Shown here: in pieces, positions 35,746 to 45,100 of the stretch | Layout: each line of letters begins with the position of its first letter | Numbering within the stretch: position 1 is the stretch's first letter | Assembly: GCA_021779095.1 (NCBI GenBank) | Contig: JAJYBI010000001.1 | Location: 124,001 to 188,000, forward strand | Origin: Deltaproteobacteria bacterium | GTDB lineage: Bacteria; Desulfobacterota; Desulfuromonadia; Geobacterales; JAJYBI01 | Direction of reading: 5' to 3' | DNA: 64,000 nt | The notes under the pieces: generated by a model | What the model saw: the letters and a program-made list of their open reading frames with translations, nothing else | Told to the model about the DNA's origin: nothing | Database searches by the model: none | Program-made: the position numbers and the translations under genes

Positions 35746-37274
35746 TCTGACTCAGCCACTAGCATATTTGGCAAATACAGCTGTAAATCAGGTCGATCAA
35801 TCACTCGGCGTTTCAAGGAAGATGGTTTATCTTTATTACTGGTTTTTCCGTAACCATGTTCCCGTTCCTCGGGTGAAACAGGGTTCAGATAAGCCAACAA
35901 CTTTCCTTTGGAAACAACCGCAATCTCGCCATCTTCCTTCTTTTGACGCCAAGTACCCGGAAGCGGGCTGAAACGCACCACTTTGAACCGTTTGCCTGAT
36001 AGATTGCATTCAATTGACTCTGCTACAAGCAAACTGTCATCTGGTATCTGAGAAACAACGGCCGGAGAATGAGTGTTAATTATGACTTGTCGAAGTGGGT
36101 TGTCAGAGCCGATGGGTTCATCTGTATCCATGGCAATATCCTGCAAAAGATTTAGCATGGCAGGTATTCGTTCAGGATGAATGCCATTTTCCGGCTCCTC
36201 TAAACAAATCAACCCCGAAGATTCAACGTCAAGTTCTAGAACCGCTAGCGCCAGAAAGCGCAAGGTACCATCTGAAAGTGATCGGGCAGAGTGCGGCGTC
36301 CCATCACGCCCCGTAACTATTGCTGTCAGAAGTTCTCTCTTCTCGTCGTAGTCAACCGATATCTCTTTGACATCATCAATGAGATCGGCCAATCGGTTGG
36401 CAACCTGTGCATATAGAGCTGATGCGGATTTATCTGCATCTGTATTTATTTGTTCAGCACGAGTTCGTGATTTGGGTAGGTGATAAAGTGTCGCAGCGAG
36501 ATGGGAACCGTCAGCACCAAGTTTTGTTGGGGCAGATATCTCATCTGGTTTGCGCAAAGCTGCAGGTTCAAGCTGTAATAAGCGCCATGACTGTATTTCA
36601 CGCTTTGCCATAAGCGCGGTCGGATTCTCTGCTGCATTAGTCGTCGACAACACAGTTCGCGGCAAAGTTGCAGCAAGTATTGAGCGGGGCCTGCCATGCC
36701 CGCCACCATCTTGATGAAGTTTAATGACGCGATCTTTTCCTTCACCTTCAGTAGAGATAAAATCTCCACCGCTTCTGCGCCCAATCACAGCGCTGCTTCG
36801 CCAATTGCTAACAGAATGTGGGAAAAGAAAATGTTTCGACGCATCTCCCTTGTTAATATGCGTCAACTCTTCCCTCAGCAGTTCCAAGCCACCTAACTTA
36901 TGGTCATTATCTGCCCGATAGCCGATTGTTATGGCATAGCGTAACGATGTGATACTGGCTTGAGCTTCTTGCCCGAGATCGTCAGTGCCTTTCAATGGCA
37001 CGATCATTTCCATTTCGAAAGACATCTGCGTGTCAAAGTCGTTACCGACTCGATGAAACAATGTGCGGATGTCTGAGGTTCGACCTTCCTCATCACGAAC
37101 AGATTTTGCCGCGTCCAGCAATGGCCTGTCAGCCAATGCGCTCAGAAACATGATTGCATCGAAAAGATTGGACTTGCCTACACCGTTTACTCCAGCGATA
37201 CAAGTAAATGGACCAAATCGGACATCTACATCGACAAGATTTTTGAAGCCTGTCACCTTCAATCTGGTCAGCAT
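35742..37274 (-). CDS. AAA_21-type (SMC/OLD-like) ATPase
   Basis: A 510-residue ATPase. TRLKVTGFKNLVDVDV opens an SMC/RecF-like head; Walker A is GVNGVGKSN at residues 29-37. A variable region of about 280 residues follows, then the ABC signature SLSDGTLRFLAL, Walker B LICLEEPENGIHP and the switch histidine INTHSPAVVSQ. This is the plan of AAA_21 ATPases paired with nucleases in phage-defence operons. AGGAGG precedes the start, and a promoter lies 20 bases upstream. It overlaps the TOPRIM-like gene by four bases. GC content and codon use are unlike the flanking menaquinone genes, which suggests transfer. Confidence 0.85.
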   Translation of the reverse strand: MLTRLKVTGFKNLVDVDVRFGPFTCIAGVNGVGKSNLFDAIMFLSALADRPLLDAAKSVRDEEGRTSDIRTLFHRVGNDFDTQMSFEMEMIVPLKGTDDLGQEAQASITSLRYAITIGYRADNDHKLGGLELLREELTHINKGDASKHFLFPHSVSNWRSSAVIGRRSGGDFISTEGEGKDRVIKLHQDGGGHGRPRSILAATLPRTVLSTTNAAENPTALMAKREIQSWRLLQLEPAALRKPDEISAPTKLGADGSHLAATLYHLPKSRTRAEQINTDADKSASALYAQVANRLADLIDDVKEISVDYDEKRELLTAIVTGRDGTPHSARSLSDGTLRFLALAVLELDVESSGLICLEEPENGIHPERIPAMLNLLQDIAMDTDEPIGSDNPLRQVIINTHSPAVVSQIPDDSLLVAESIECNLSGKRFKVVRFSPLPGTWRQKKEDGEIAVVSKGKLLAYLNPVSPEEREHGYGKTSNKDKPSSLKRRVIDRPDLQLYLPNMLVAESE

Positions 37275-37290
37275 GGAAGATGCCTCCTGT

Positions 37291-37320
37291 ATAATGATTG
37301 TTTGCCCCGGAATTGTTCAA
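37291..37320 (-). promoter_or_regulatory. Putative promoter of the AAA/TOPRIM-like cassette
   Basis: On the minus strand TTGAAC (37315-37320) and CATTAT (37291-37296) are 18 bases apart, followed by AGGAGG and the ATPase start. The pair therefore seems to carry its own promoter in the 56-base gap after ubiX. Confidence 0.5.
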
Positions 37321-37330
37321 TTCGACAAAC

Positions 37331-37924
37331 TTATGCTCCCCATCTTTTGTATAGTGAATGTTCCACCCCCACCTGGTCCAGCACCTTCCCCACCACGAAG
37401 TCCACCTGGTCCTCGATCGTCTGCGGCCGCTGGTAGAAGGCGGGCATGGCGGGGACGATCCGGACCCCGATCCGGGCGAGCTTCAGCATGTTCTCCAGGT
37501 GGATGGCGGAAAGCGGCGTCTCCCGCGGCACGAGCACCAGCGGGCGCCCCTCCTTGATCTGCACGTCGGCGGTCCGCTCCAGGAGGTTCCCGGAGATGCC
37601 GGCGGCGATCCTCCCTAAGGTCCCCATGGTGCAGGGGCAGACGATCATGGCGTCAGGCGCGGCGGAGCCGCTGGCGATCGGGGCGAAGAAGTCGCCCTCC
37701 GCGTACCAGGTGACCCGGTCCGAGGCGAAATGCGCCCGCACCGCCTTTCCGGTGTCACCCGCAGCGGCCCAGTCGATGCCGCACTCCTCCTTCAGCACCG
37801 CGAGGCCGCAGCCGCTGACAAGCAGGCTCACCCGCACCCCGGCGGCCAGCAGCTCCTGCACGAGCCGGACCCCGTAAATCCCCCCCGAGGCCCCGGTGAT
37901 GGCGACGACCAGATGTCGGTTCAT
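37331..37924 (-). CDS. ubiX: Flavin prenyltransferase, UbiX family
   Basis: Makes the prenylated FMN cofactor that UbiD-type decarboxylases need. The 197-residue protein opens with VVAITGASGGIYGVRL, the FMN-binding block, and has IVCPCTMGTLGRIAAGISGNLLER and LVPRETPLSAIHLENM, all family signatures. It overlaps mqnP by four bases. Within this cluster it serves menaquinone rather than ubiquinone synthesis. Confidence 0.94.
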   Translation of the reverse strand: MNRHLVVAITGASGGIYGVRLVQELLAAGVRVSLLVSGCGLAVLKEECGIDWAAAGDTGKAVRAHFASDRVTWYAEGDFFAPIASGSAAPDAMIVCPCTMGTLGRIAAGISGNLLERTADVQIKEGRPLVLVPRETPLSAIHLENMLKLARIGVRIVPAMPAFYQRPQTIEDQVDFVVGKVLDQVGVEHSLYKRWGA

Positions 37925-38814
37925 AGGGCACCTCCCGCGACGAACAGGTCCACCAGGGTGGCGGCGAAGATGATGATGCTGATGTAGCCGTTCATGGTGA
38001 AGAAGGCGAGGTCGAGTTTCGTGAGATCACCGTCCCGCAGGAGCCAATGCTCGTAGCTGAGAAGTCCGATGACCCCCACGATGCCGCACAGAAACGGCAT
38101 CCCCAAAGGCAGCAGCCAGTAGACCCCCAGGAGAAAAACCACCATGAGGAGCGAAAAGAGCCGGGCCAGCCAGAGCGACCGGGAAACGCCTAACCGCACC
38201 GGGATGGAATGGAGGCCGGCGTTGCGGTCGAACTCCAGGTCCTGGAGCGCATAAAGGATGTCGAACCCCGCCACCCAGAAGAGGACCGCCAGCGCCAAGA
38301 GGACCGCCGGCAGCCCGAACGTTCCACGGATGGCGATCCAGGCCCCGAGCGGCGCCCCCGCGAGGCAGATCCCCAGCACCACGTGGGCCAGGGAGGTGAA
38401 CCGCTTGCAGTACGAGTAGAGCACGAGGAAGAAGAGCGCGACCGGTGCAAGATAGAGACAGAGCGGGTTCAGCCGGTAGGCGGCGAACAGCATGAGAGCA
38501 ACGGCGAGGACGATGAAGGCAAGCACCGTCCCCTTCCCCAAAAGCCCCGCCGGGATGGCCCGCCCGCTCGTCCGGGGGTTTTTGGCGTCGATCTCCGCGT
38601 CGATCAGCCGGTTCATCCCCATGGCTGCCGTGCGCGCCCCCACCATCGCCATGACGATCCAGAACAGCTGCCCCGCCGACGGCAGCCCCCGCGCCGCCAG
38701 GAGCGCCCCGGTCAGGGCGAACGGCAGGGCGAAGATCGTGTGGGAGAACTTGATCATCTCCAGGAAGACGGCAATCCGCCCCCACTTTGTCTGTTCCGTT
38801 CCGTTCCGTATCAT
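37921..38814 (-). CDS. mqnP: UbiA-family prenyltransferase of menaquinone synthesis
   Basis: A membrane enzyme that attaches the isoprenoid chain to the dihydroxynaphthoate-type ring (futalosine pathway). The 297-residue product has about nine helices; the two aspartate-rich motifs are NRLIDAEIDAKNPRT near residue 68 and DILYALQDLEFDRNAG near 190. It overlaps ubiX and follows the lipoprotein gene by eight bases. Confidence 0.92.
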   Translation of the reverse strand: MIRNGTEQTKWGRIAVFLEMIKFSHTIFALPFALTGALLAARGLPSAGQLFWIVMAMVGARTAAMGMNRLIDAEIDAKNPRTSGRAIPAGLLGKGTVLAFIVLAVALMLFAAYRLNPLCLYLAPVALFFLVLYSYCKRFTSLAHVVLGICLAGAPLGAWIAIRGTFGLPAVLLALAVLFWVAGFDILYALQDLEFDRNAGLHSIPVRLGVSRSLWLARLFSLLMVVFLLGVYWLLPLGMPFLCGIVGVIGLLSYEHWLLRDGDLTKLDLAFFTMNGYISIIIFAATLVDLFVAGGAL

Positions 38815-38822
38815 GACAGTCC

Positions 38823-39347
38823 TTACCTGACGCTCCGCCTGATCAACGTCTCGACCCGGTGCAGTTCTTTATCCACCGGTACAAGATCGAACATCCCCGG
38901 ATACTCTTCGTAGGGATACCGCTTGGAGAGGGTCTTCAGCTCCCCATCGCTGTCGTACACGTAGGACGCGCGCATCTCCAGGGCGGGGATATCCAGCGCG
39001 ACCGTCGCGCCGTCTCCGGCGGGGCGCACCGTCACCCGGAGCTCGTAGTAGTAGTCGCGGCCGCCGACCGGCTGGCTGATCCCCGTATCCTTGTGAAAAT
39101 AGCGGTACTCGGTGACCAGCGTATCCGTGTTGTCGTCGTGCCGATCGAAATAGAATCCGTCCTGGGAGAGAACATCGGAAATCACGTCGAATGCCCTGTC
39201 GGGGGTCATTGCCACCGTGAACGCCTCGCGCTGAAGCGGTTCCGGATTCATCCGCATATGGTAACAGCCGGCCAGGAGCAGCCCCGGTATCACCACCGCC
39301 ACCGCCAGACACACCAGCCGAAACGTTACAGTCCGTACTCGTTCCAC
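38823..39347 (-). CDS. Putative lipoprotein within the menaquinone operon
   Basis: A 174-residue product with a basic N-terminus, a hydrophobic segment and the lipobox LLLAGC near residue 27, so it is probably anchored in a membrane facing the periplasm. The mature part has no domain I recognise; it is rich in Tyr and acidic residues and mostly beta by appearance. I place the start at the GTG at 39347, which gives a normal signal peptide and a 22-base overlap with ubiD; an upstream start at 39395 would overlap further. Its position between ubiD and mqnP suggests co-expression. Confidence 0.7.
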   Translation of the reverse strand: MERVRTVTFRLVCLAVAVVIPGLLLAGCYHMRMNPEPLQREAFTVAMTPDRAFDVISDVLSQDGFYFDRHDDNTDTLVTEYRYFHKDTGISQPVGGRDYYYELRVTVRPAGDGATVALDIPALEMRASYVYDSDGELKTLSKRYPYEEYPGMFDLVPVDKELHRVETLIRRSVR

Positions 39348-40702
39348 CGTTCGTTCACCATCCGTACTATCGTATCGTCCTGCCGAAGTGCGCACCTGCC
39401 GCTGCCGTCACCACAACGGGTCAGATCGATCCCCATCCTGCCGGCGCCCCCGGGGAGCCACGCCTGCCGCCGGGCATCGGCGGCATCGGGGGGGACGACC
39501 ACCAGGTCGCGCTGCCAGTCCACCCGGTTCATCAGCTTCCAGGCCACACCGGCCAGGTCCTGCGGATCGGTATCCCGGTCCACCAGGATCAGGAGCCGCG
39601 CCCCGGAGAGCCAGCGGCTCTTCCAGAGACACGCCATGATCTCCCGGCCGTGGTCCGCATGCTCCACCGCCGCGGAAATTATCGCCGACCGGTGGAAGAT
39701 CCATTCCAGGGGGAAGTTGAGCTCCGCCAGCTCCGGCATCTCCCGGCGCAGGAACGGCAGCATGACCCGCTCGCCCGCCTTGGCGAGCCAGCAGTCCTCC
39801 ATGGGGGGCGGGCCGACCACCGTCGCGGGAACGATCGCATCCCTCCGGCGGGTGATCGCCGTCACGTGCAGGACCGGCACCTCCGCCGACGGGCCGTAGT
39901 AGCCGGTATGGTTGCCGAACGGGCCGTCCGGCAAGGTCTCGCCCGGCTCCAGGTACCCCTCGATCACGACTTCCGCATCGGCGGGGACCGGCAGATCGCA
40001 GGTCATGCAGCGCACCATGGGCACCGGCGCCCCCGCAACCGCGGCGGCCAGTGCCGTCTCCGTCAGTTCTTCCGGCAGGGGCAGGCTCGCCGCCAGGAGC
40101 AGCGCCGGACTCCCCCCCAGCGCAACCGCAACCGGCATCCGCCGGCCGGCCTCCTGATATTTCCGGTAATGACCGGCGCCGCCCGACGACGGGTACCAGT
40201 GGATTCCCGCCCGGTCCCGGTCGAACAGCCGGACCCGGTACAGGCCGCAGTTGACCGCGCCTGTCGCCGGGTCGTCGGTCATGACGAGCGGCAGGGTCAG
40301 GAACCGGCCGCCGTCACCGGGCCACCCCTGCAGCGCCGGCAGGGAAAGAAGGTCGAAATCCTTATCAACGACCTCCCGGCAGCGGCCGGCGGGAAGCAGA
40401 TCCGGCGCATCGGCTCCGCCGGAAGCCAGCAGCGCCTCGACCTTGTCCGTCAGCTGTGAGAGGGCTGCAACATTGAGGGCACGCGCCATCCGCGCAGGCG
40501 AGCCGAACAGGTTGGTAGCGACCGGCAGGGCAGATCCCCTAACCCGCTCGAACAGGAGCGCCGGACCGCCGCCGGGCGACTTGCAGACCCGGTCGGTGAT
40601 CGCCGCCACCTCCAGCACCGGGTCCACCTCCGCACCGATCCGGCGAAGCTCGCCGTCGCGTTCCAGCCCGGCTATGAGGTCATGCAGATCGTGGCAGGCC
40701 AT
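39326..40702 (-). CDS. ubiD: UbiD-family decarboxylase (menaquinone pathway)
   Basis: A prenyl-FMN-dependent decarboxylase that removes the carboxylate from the naphthoate intermediate. The 458-residue protein opens with CHDLHDLIAGLERDGELRRI and has SSGGAGHYRKYQ, the E-P-G-E-T block EGYLEPGETLPDGPFGNHTGYYG, and VGPPPMEDCWLAKA, all family features. AGGGG precedes the start at 40702; an upstream in-frame start is less likely. It is the first gene of the unit that runs on to rnd. Confidence 0.93.
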   Translation of the reverse strand: MACHDLHDLIAGLERDGELRRIGAEVDPVLEVAAITDRVCKSPGGGPALLFERVRGSALPVATNLFGSPARMARALNVAALSQLTDKVEALLASGGADAPDLLPAGRCREVVDKDFDLLSLPALQGWPGDGGRFLTLPLVMTDDPATGAVNCGLYRVRLFDRDRAGIHWYPSSGGAGHYRKYQEAGRRMPVAVALGGSPALLLAASLPLPEELTETALAAAVAGAPVPMVRCMTCDLPVPADAEVVIEGYLEPGETLPDGPFGNHTGYYGPSAEVPVLHVTAITRRRDAIVPATVVGPPPMEDCWLAKAGERVMLPFLRREMPELAELNFPLEWIFHRSAIISAAVEHADHGREIMACLWKSRWLSGARLLILVDRDTDPQDLAGVAWKLMNRVDWQRDLVVVPPDAADARRQAWLPGGAGRMGIDLTRCGDGSGRCALRQDDTIVRMVNERWNEYGL

Positions 40703-40848
40703 CAATGCCCCTCGTCGCCGCCCCGCGCAGGGCGCGACTCTAATCTTTAACACTTACTACCTGTAATGACAACGCTTTTTATTCCCCCGCATACCGCCGG
40801 ACGGTACGGATGATTCTCCCCTTTTATGTGACGATGCAATTTTATCTG

Positions 40849-40878
40849 TTGACAAACCTCGCCGAAACGGCTAGTTTC
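40849..40878 (+). promoter_or_regulatory. Promoter of tRNA-Pro
   Basis: A consensus TTGACA (40849-40854) and TAGTTT (40873-40878) are 18 bases apart, 11 bases before the tRNA. It is divergent from ubiD. Confidence 0.6.
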
Positions 40879-40889
40879 ACATCCTTGTC

Positions 40890-40965
40890 GGGGCGTAGCG
40901 CAGCCTGGTAGCGCACCTGCTTCGGGAGCAGGGGGTCGGAAGTTCGAATCTTCTCGCCCCGACCA
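40890..40965 (+). tRNA. tRNA-Pro (anticodon CGG)
   Basis: A 76-base cloverleaf with CCA encoded. The acceptor stem pairs CGGGGCG with CGCCCCG, the anticodon arm CCTGC / GCAGG encloses TTCGGGA with anticodon CGG, and the T loop has TTCGAAT. It reads the proline codon CCG, frequent in this GC-rich genome. It has its own promoter and terminator. Confidence 0.97.
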
Positions 40966-40974
40966 AAAATTCAG

Positions 40975-41006
40975 GGGGTTACGGCACAAGCCGTAACCCC
41001 TTTTTT
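40975..41006 (+). terminator. Terminator of tRNA-Pro
   Basis: An 11-bp perfect stem (GGGGTTACGGC, 40975-40985, with 40990-41000) and a four-base loop, followed by six T residues. Confidence 0.93.
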
Positions 41007-41057
41007 GTTGTGCGGAATCCCGTTCCCGTGTTAGTTGAGAAGCACAAACGGGCAACG

Positions 41058-41228
41058 ATGCCGGATTGCCATTGTTTGCTTAAGTACAAGAAATGCTGTG
41101 CCGGCGGACAGCTACCGTCATATATGCAGCAGCGCAGTCAGGCCCCCATCCAAGACTTCCACGGCCTGTCAACGGAGCAGATGCACCGCTTGATGTTTCG
41201 CCCACCAGCAAACCTGATTCGGCACTAG
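41058..41228 (+). pseudogene. Fragment of a SEC-C motif protein
   Basis: The 56-codon ORF begins [14 protein letters not shown], a degraded version of the zinc-binding SEC-C motif (normally CxCxSGKKYKxCC), then has FHGLSTEQMHRLMF, a block I associate with larger SEC-C proteins. It ends abruptly after NLIRH. The glycine and serine of the motif are lost and no other domain is present, so it is probably a decayed remnant just past the tRNA. Confidence 0.55.
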
Positions 41229-41238
41229 ATTCATCCAC

Positions 41239-41580
41239 TCATTGCTTCTGCTGCGTATACCGGATGACGTTCACTTTTTCCAACGTGATCATGCCGCTTC
41301 CGATCATCTCGTCGAGCTTCGGCAGGATTTCGTCAATCCTTTCCTGCGAATCGATCACCTCGATCACGATGGGGAGGTCGGCAGAAAGTTCCAGCAGTTT
41401 GAGGGTATGATACACATGATGCGAGCCGAACCCGGACACGCCGCGCAAAACGGTTGCACCGGCGAACCCCTCACGTTGAAACAGATCGACCAGCGCCTCG
41501 TAGAGCGGGATATGGCCGAACTTCTTCATCTCGCCCGTAAAAATCCTCATAAGGACCTTTTCGCCGATAAACTTTGACAT
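41239..41580 (-). CDS. DUF190 protein (PII-like fold)
   Basis: A 113-residue DUF190 protein. GEKVLMRIFTGEMKKF, GFAGATVLRGVSGFG and LPIVIEVIDSQERID are the family blocks; the fold resembles the PII signalling protein. It lies 9 bases after crcB in the same orientation, a pairing that is common and suggests a role in fluoride export regulation. Function is not established. Confidence 0.88.
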   Translation of the reverse strand: MSKFIGEKVLMRIFTGEMKKFGHIPLYEALVDLFQREGFAGATVLRGVSGFGSHHVYHTLKLLELSADLPIVIEVIDSQERIDEILPKLDEMIGSGMITLEKVNVIRYTQQKQ

Positions 41581-41589
41581 GGCTTCCTC

Positions 41590-41964
41590 CTAAAGTGCGC
41601 GTGCCGTGACGATGCCGAGCCAGACGAAAAACAGGCAGATGGCGACGCTGGCCAGGACATTGGCCGATGCGATGAGAAATTCACCCTCTTCCAGCAACCT
41701 GAACGTTTCGTAACTGAAGGTGGAAAACGTACTGAGACCGCCGAGAAAGCCGATGGTCAACCCGGCCCGGAGTGCGGCGGGGATGAGTACGCTTTCCATA
41801 CTGAATTCCATGATGAACCCGACGATGAATGCCGCCACGACGTTTACCGCCAGCGTCCCGTAAGGGAATCCCCTCCCCAACAGTTCATAGACGCGGGCCG
41901 ACAGGTAATACCGCGAAAGACAGCCGAACGCACCAAAGCCGGCAATCAGAAATATAGTATACAT
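41590..41964 (-). CDS. crcB: Fluoride channel, CrcB/Fluc family
   Basis: A dual-topology membrane channel that expels fluoride. The 124-residue, four-helix protein has GTLAVNVVAAFIVGF with the pore asparagine and GFLGGLSTFSTFSYE with the central Na+-site glycine-rich block and phenylalanine boxes. It is followed by DUF190. No fluoride riboswitch consensus was seen in the 187 GC-rich bases upstream, up to the efflux-pump gene; nothing else is recognisable there. Confidence 0.95.
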   Translation of the reverse strand: MYTIFLIAGFGAFGCLSRYYLSARVYELLGRGFPYGTLAVNVVAAFIVGFIMEFSMESVLIPAALRAGLTIGFLGGLSTFSTFSYETFRLLEEGEFLIASANVLASVAICLFFVWLGIVTARAL

Positions 41965-42151
41965 CGTGTCCTCCCTATCGGTAGATGTAAGAGGGGGGTG
42001 ACGTCGCGCTTACCGCCGCAGGCAGAAACCCGGCCGACACGTTGACCGGCGGACGGCGGCCAACGGGGTCATCTTCCCAATTCCATTCTCTCTCCATTTT
42101 CAAAATCTGCCAGCTATGCGAGAACATGTCTACGGCGCCCCATCCACCAAT

Positions 42152-45100
42152 CTACTCTGTTATTTTTCCGAAGCGCCCGTATCGCAGAGCAAGCGCTGGC
42201 ATTATAAGCAGGTTGAGGGCGGTGGATGTTACGAGACCTCCAAGTATTATCTGGGCCATCGGACCTTCTATTTCACGCCCCGGCGCGCCGCTGCCGACGG
42301 CAAGAGGTAGTAATCCGAGGGCCGTGACGGATGCCGTCATAAGGATCGGGACAAGGCGCTCCGATGCGCCCCGCACCGCAGTTTCAAGCCCCCATTCCAT
42401 TTCTTCCACGCTCACGAGGTGTTCGTAATGGGATATGAGCATGACTGAATTACGGAGCGTTATGCCGAAAAGGGTTACTAAACCCACCAGAGACCCTATT
42501 GAAAGAAATCCTCCTGTGGCGAGGGCCACGAAAACGCCTCCCGCAAGAGCAAACGGCAGGTTGAGAAGTAGCAGCAAAAGGTTCCTGTAGCTTGCCGTCA
42601 CAACGGAAAGGAGCAGGATTATCCCGATTGCGGCCAGTACAGAGTGGACGAACAGGTCTCTTCTGGCGCGCGCCTGTTCCTGAGCGGTGCCCGCAAAATC
42701 GATATACGTTCCCGGCGGAAGCTGCAAACTGGAACCGAGCGCCTTTTGGGCCTCGGCCACAAACGACGTGAGACTCCTCCCCTGCACGCGGCAGGTGATG
42801 GTTTGAACGCGCCTGGCCCCGTCGTGGAGGATTGCGAACCTGGAGGGCATCTGCCGCACATTGGCCAACTGCGACAGTCGTGCGTAAGTCCCTCCGGAAT
42901 TTCTGAGGGGCAGGTTCCCGAGGTTGGTTATGCTCGCCCGCTCTTCGGGGTCAAGGATAACGGATACATCGAAGACCCTGTTTCCCTGGAATACCTGTCC
43001 CACGGTCTTTCCGGCAAAGGCCGTGTGCACGGCATCCAGTACCTGTGCGGGCTCAAACCCCCATCGCACCAGATTCCGTTTATCAAGCGATACGAGAAGC
43101 TCCGGCGCGGATGGCGGGGCCTGGAGCCTCACGCCGGCGGAGCCGCGGATGCCGCTCAGTATCCCCACTGCCTGGTTTGCCTTTTGATCCAGCGTGTTCA
43201 GGTCATTCCCATAGATATTCACCACCACCGGGGCCCGGTAGCCCGATACGGTCTCGCCTATCCTTTCAGTAAGAAAAGTGTCTATCGACGTGGCCCAGCC
43301 TGGGAATTTTTTGACGACGTCCCCGATCTGCTTCTTTGCAACGTCGAATTTCGCTTTATCCATCGCTTTGAGCGCCAGATCGAATTCGCTCGCGTTTGTC
43401 CCCCTGGCCTCCTCCCCCTCTTCAGCCCTGCCGGCGCGCTGGGCTACCGACCTCACACAGGGAAGTTTGGCGAGCTCGCCCGACAGAAGTTTTCCGGTCC
43501 GCAGGGTCTCTTTGAGCGACGTTCCGGGGGCTGCCGAGACGTGTATTATGAAGTTCCCCTCTATAAGTTCCGGCAGGAACTTCCCTTCCAAAAAAGGGAT
43601 GATGACGAGGGTGGCTGCGACGAGTACAGCGGCCACCGTCATGACTGCCTTGGGGTGTCTCTCCACGCTGCGGATGACTTTTACGTAACGCTCCTTCGCC
43701 CAGCGCACGACCGGCGGTTCTTCCCCCTTGAGCTCTTTGGCGCCGAGCATGACGAGGGAAAGGGCCGGCGTTACCGTCAGCGCCACCAGAAGCGAGCAGA
43801 AGATGGAAAATATGTAGGCAAGGCCGAGCGGGGCGAAAAACCTCCCCGAAACCCCGCTCATGCTAAGTACCGGTATGAAGACAAGGACCACTGCAAAAGT
43901 GGCGTAAACGACTGCGCTTCTTACCTCTACGGATGCCTCGTATACCACGCGCAGCGCGGGGCGCGGATTTTCAAGCAGCCGGTTTTCCCTCAAGCGCCTG
44001 AGGATGTTCTCAACGTCTATCACCGCGTCGTCCACCACCTCGCCGATGGCGATCGCCAGCCCGCCGATGGTCATCGTGTTCAAGCTCAGCCCCAGGCGCT
44101 CCATTATGACGATCGCACCAAGGAGCGAAAGTGGTATCGCCGTGCACGATATGGCGGCGGTCCTGAAGTCGAACAGGTAAAGAAAAAGCACGATGATGAC
44201 CAGCACCGCACCGACGATGAGGGCGGTGCTCACATTGTGCAGAGCGGTGTCTATAAAACTGGCGGCGCGAAAAATGTCGGGATACATGGCAACTCCCTCC
44301 GCTTTCATCGCGGGAGAGAGTTCCGCAATGGCCTTGTCCAGCCCCGCGGTGACTTCCAGCGTGTTTGCGCCGTATTGTGCCGACACCACCATCAGCATGC
44401 CGGGCTTGCCGTTTATCAGCGCCCCTCCGATCTGGGGGGCCGGGGCACCGACCACACGGGCGACGTCCCCTATGGTCACATTGGCCCCGCCCTTATGCTC
44501 AAGGACCGTGCCTGCGATCTCCTGGGCCGTAAGGGGCTGTCCTTGGCTTCTGACGGTTATCCGCTGGTTGGTCCCGTCGATGAAGCCGGCTCCCTCGATG
44601 CCCGTGGATTTCCCGGCGGCGGTCACGACGTCCTCGACGGACAGGCCGTACCTTATCAGGTGTTCCGGCCGTATCTGTACCTGCAACTGCTGCTCCTGGC
44701 TTCCGAAGATCGCCACCTTCGAAACACCGGAAACCGCAAGGAGACGGGGCCTTACCGTCCACTCCGCGACCGTCCTGAGCTGCACGGGCGTCAGGTTGGC
44801 CGCAGTCAACCCGATCGCCATAACGGTGCCAGTTGAGGAGGTAAGCGGGGTAATCGCCGGGGTTATACCTGCCGGGAGTTCCCCTGCAAGGGTGGAGAGC
44901 CGCTCCGTGATTTTCTGCCTGGCGAGGTAGACGTCGGTGCCGGTCCGGAACTTTATGGTGATGACCGATACCCCCTGCACCGATCTGGACATCATCGATG
45001 AGATGCCGCCCACGCCGCTTACGGCGGTTTCAACGGGGCGCGTGATGAGCTGCTCGACCTGCTCGGGCGAAAAGCCGGGGGTTTCGGTGTGGATGGTGAC

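Noticed and set aside
41965..42151. Possible fluoride riboswitch upstream of crcB
   Set aside because: The leader is GC-rich with some inverted repeats, but I could not find the conserved GATGGxxTTC-type core or the pseudoknot elements of the crcB motif.
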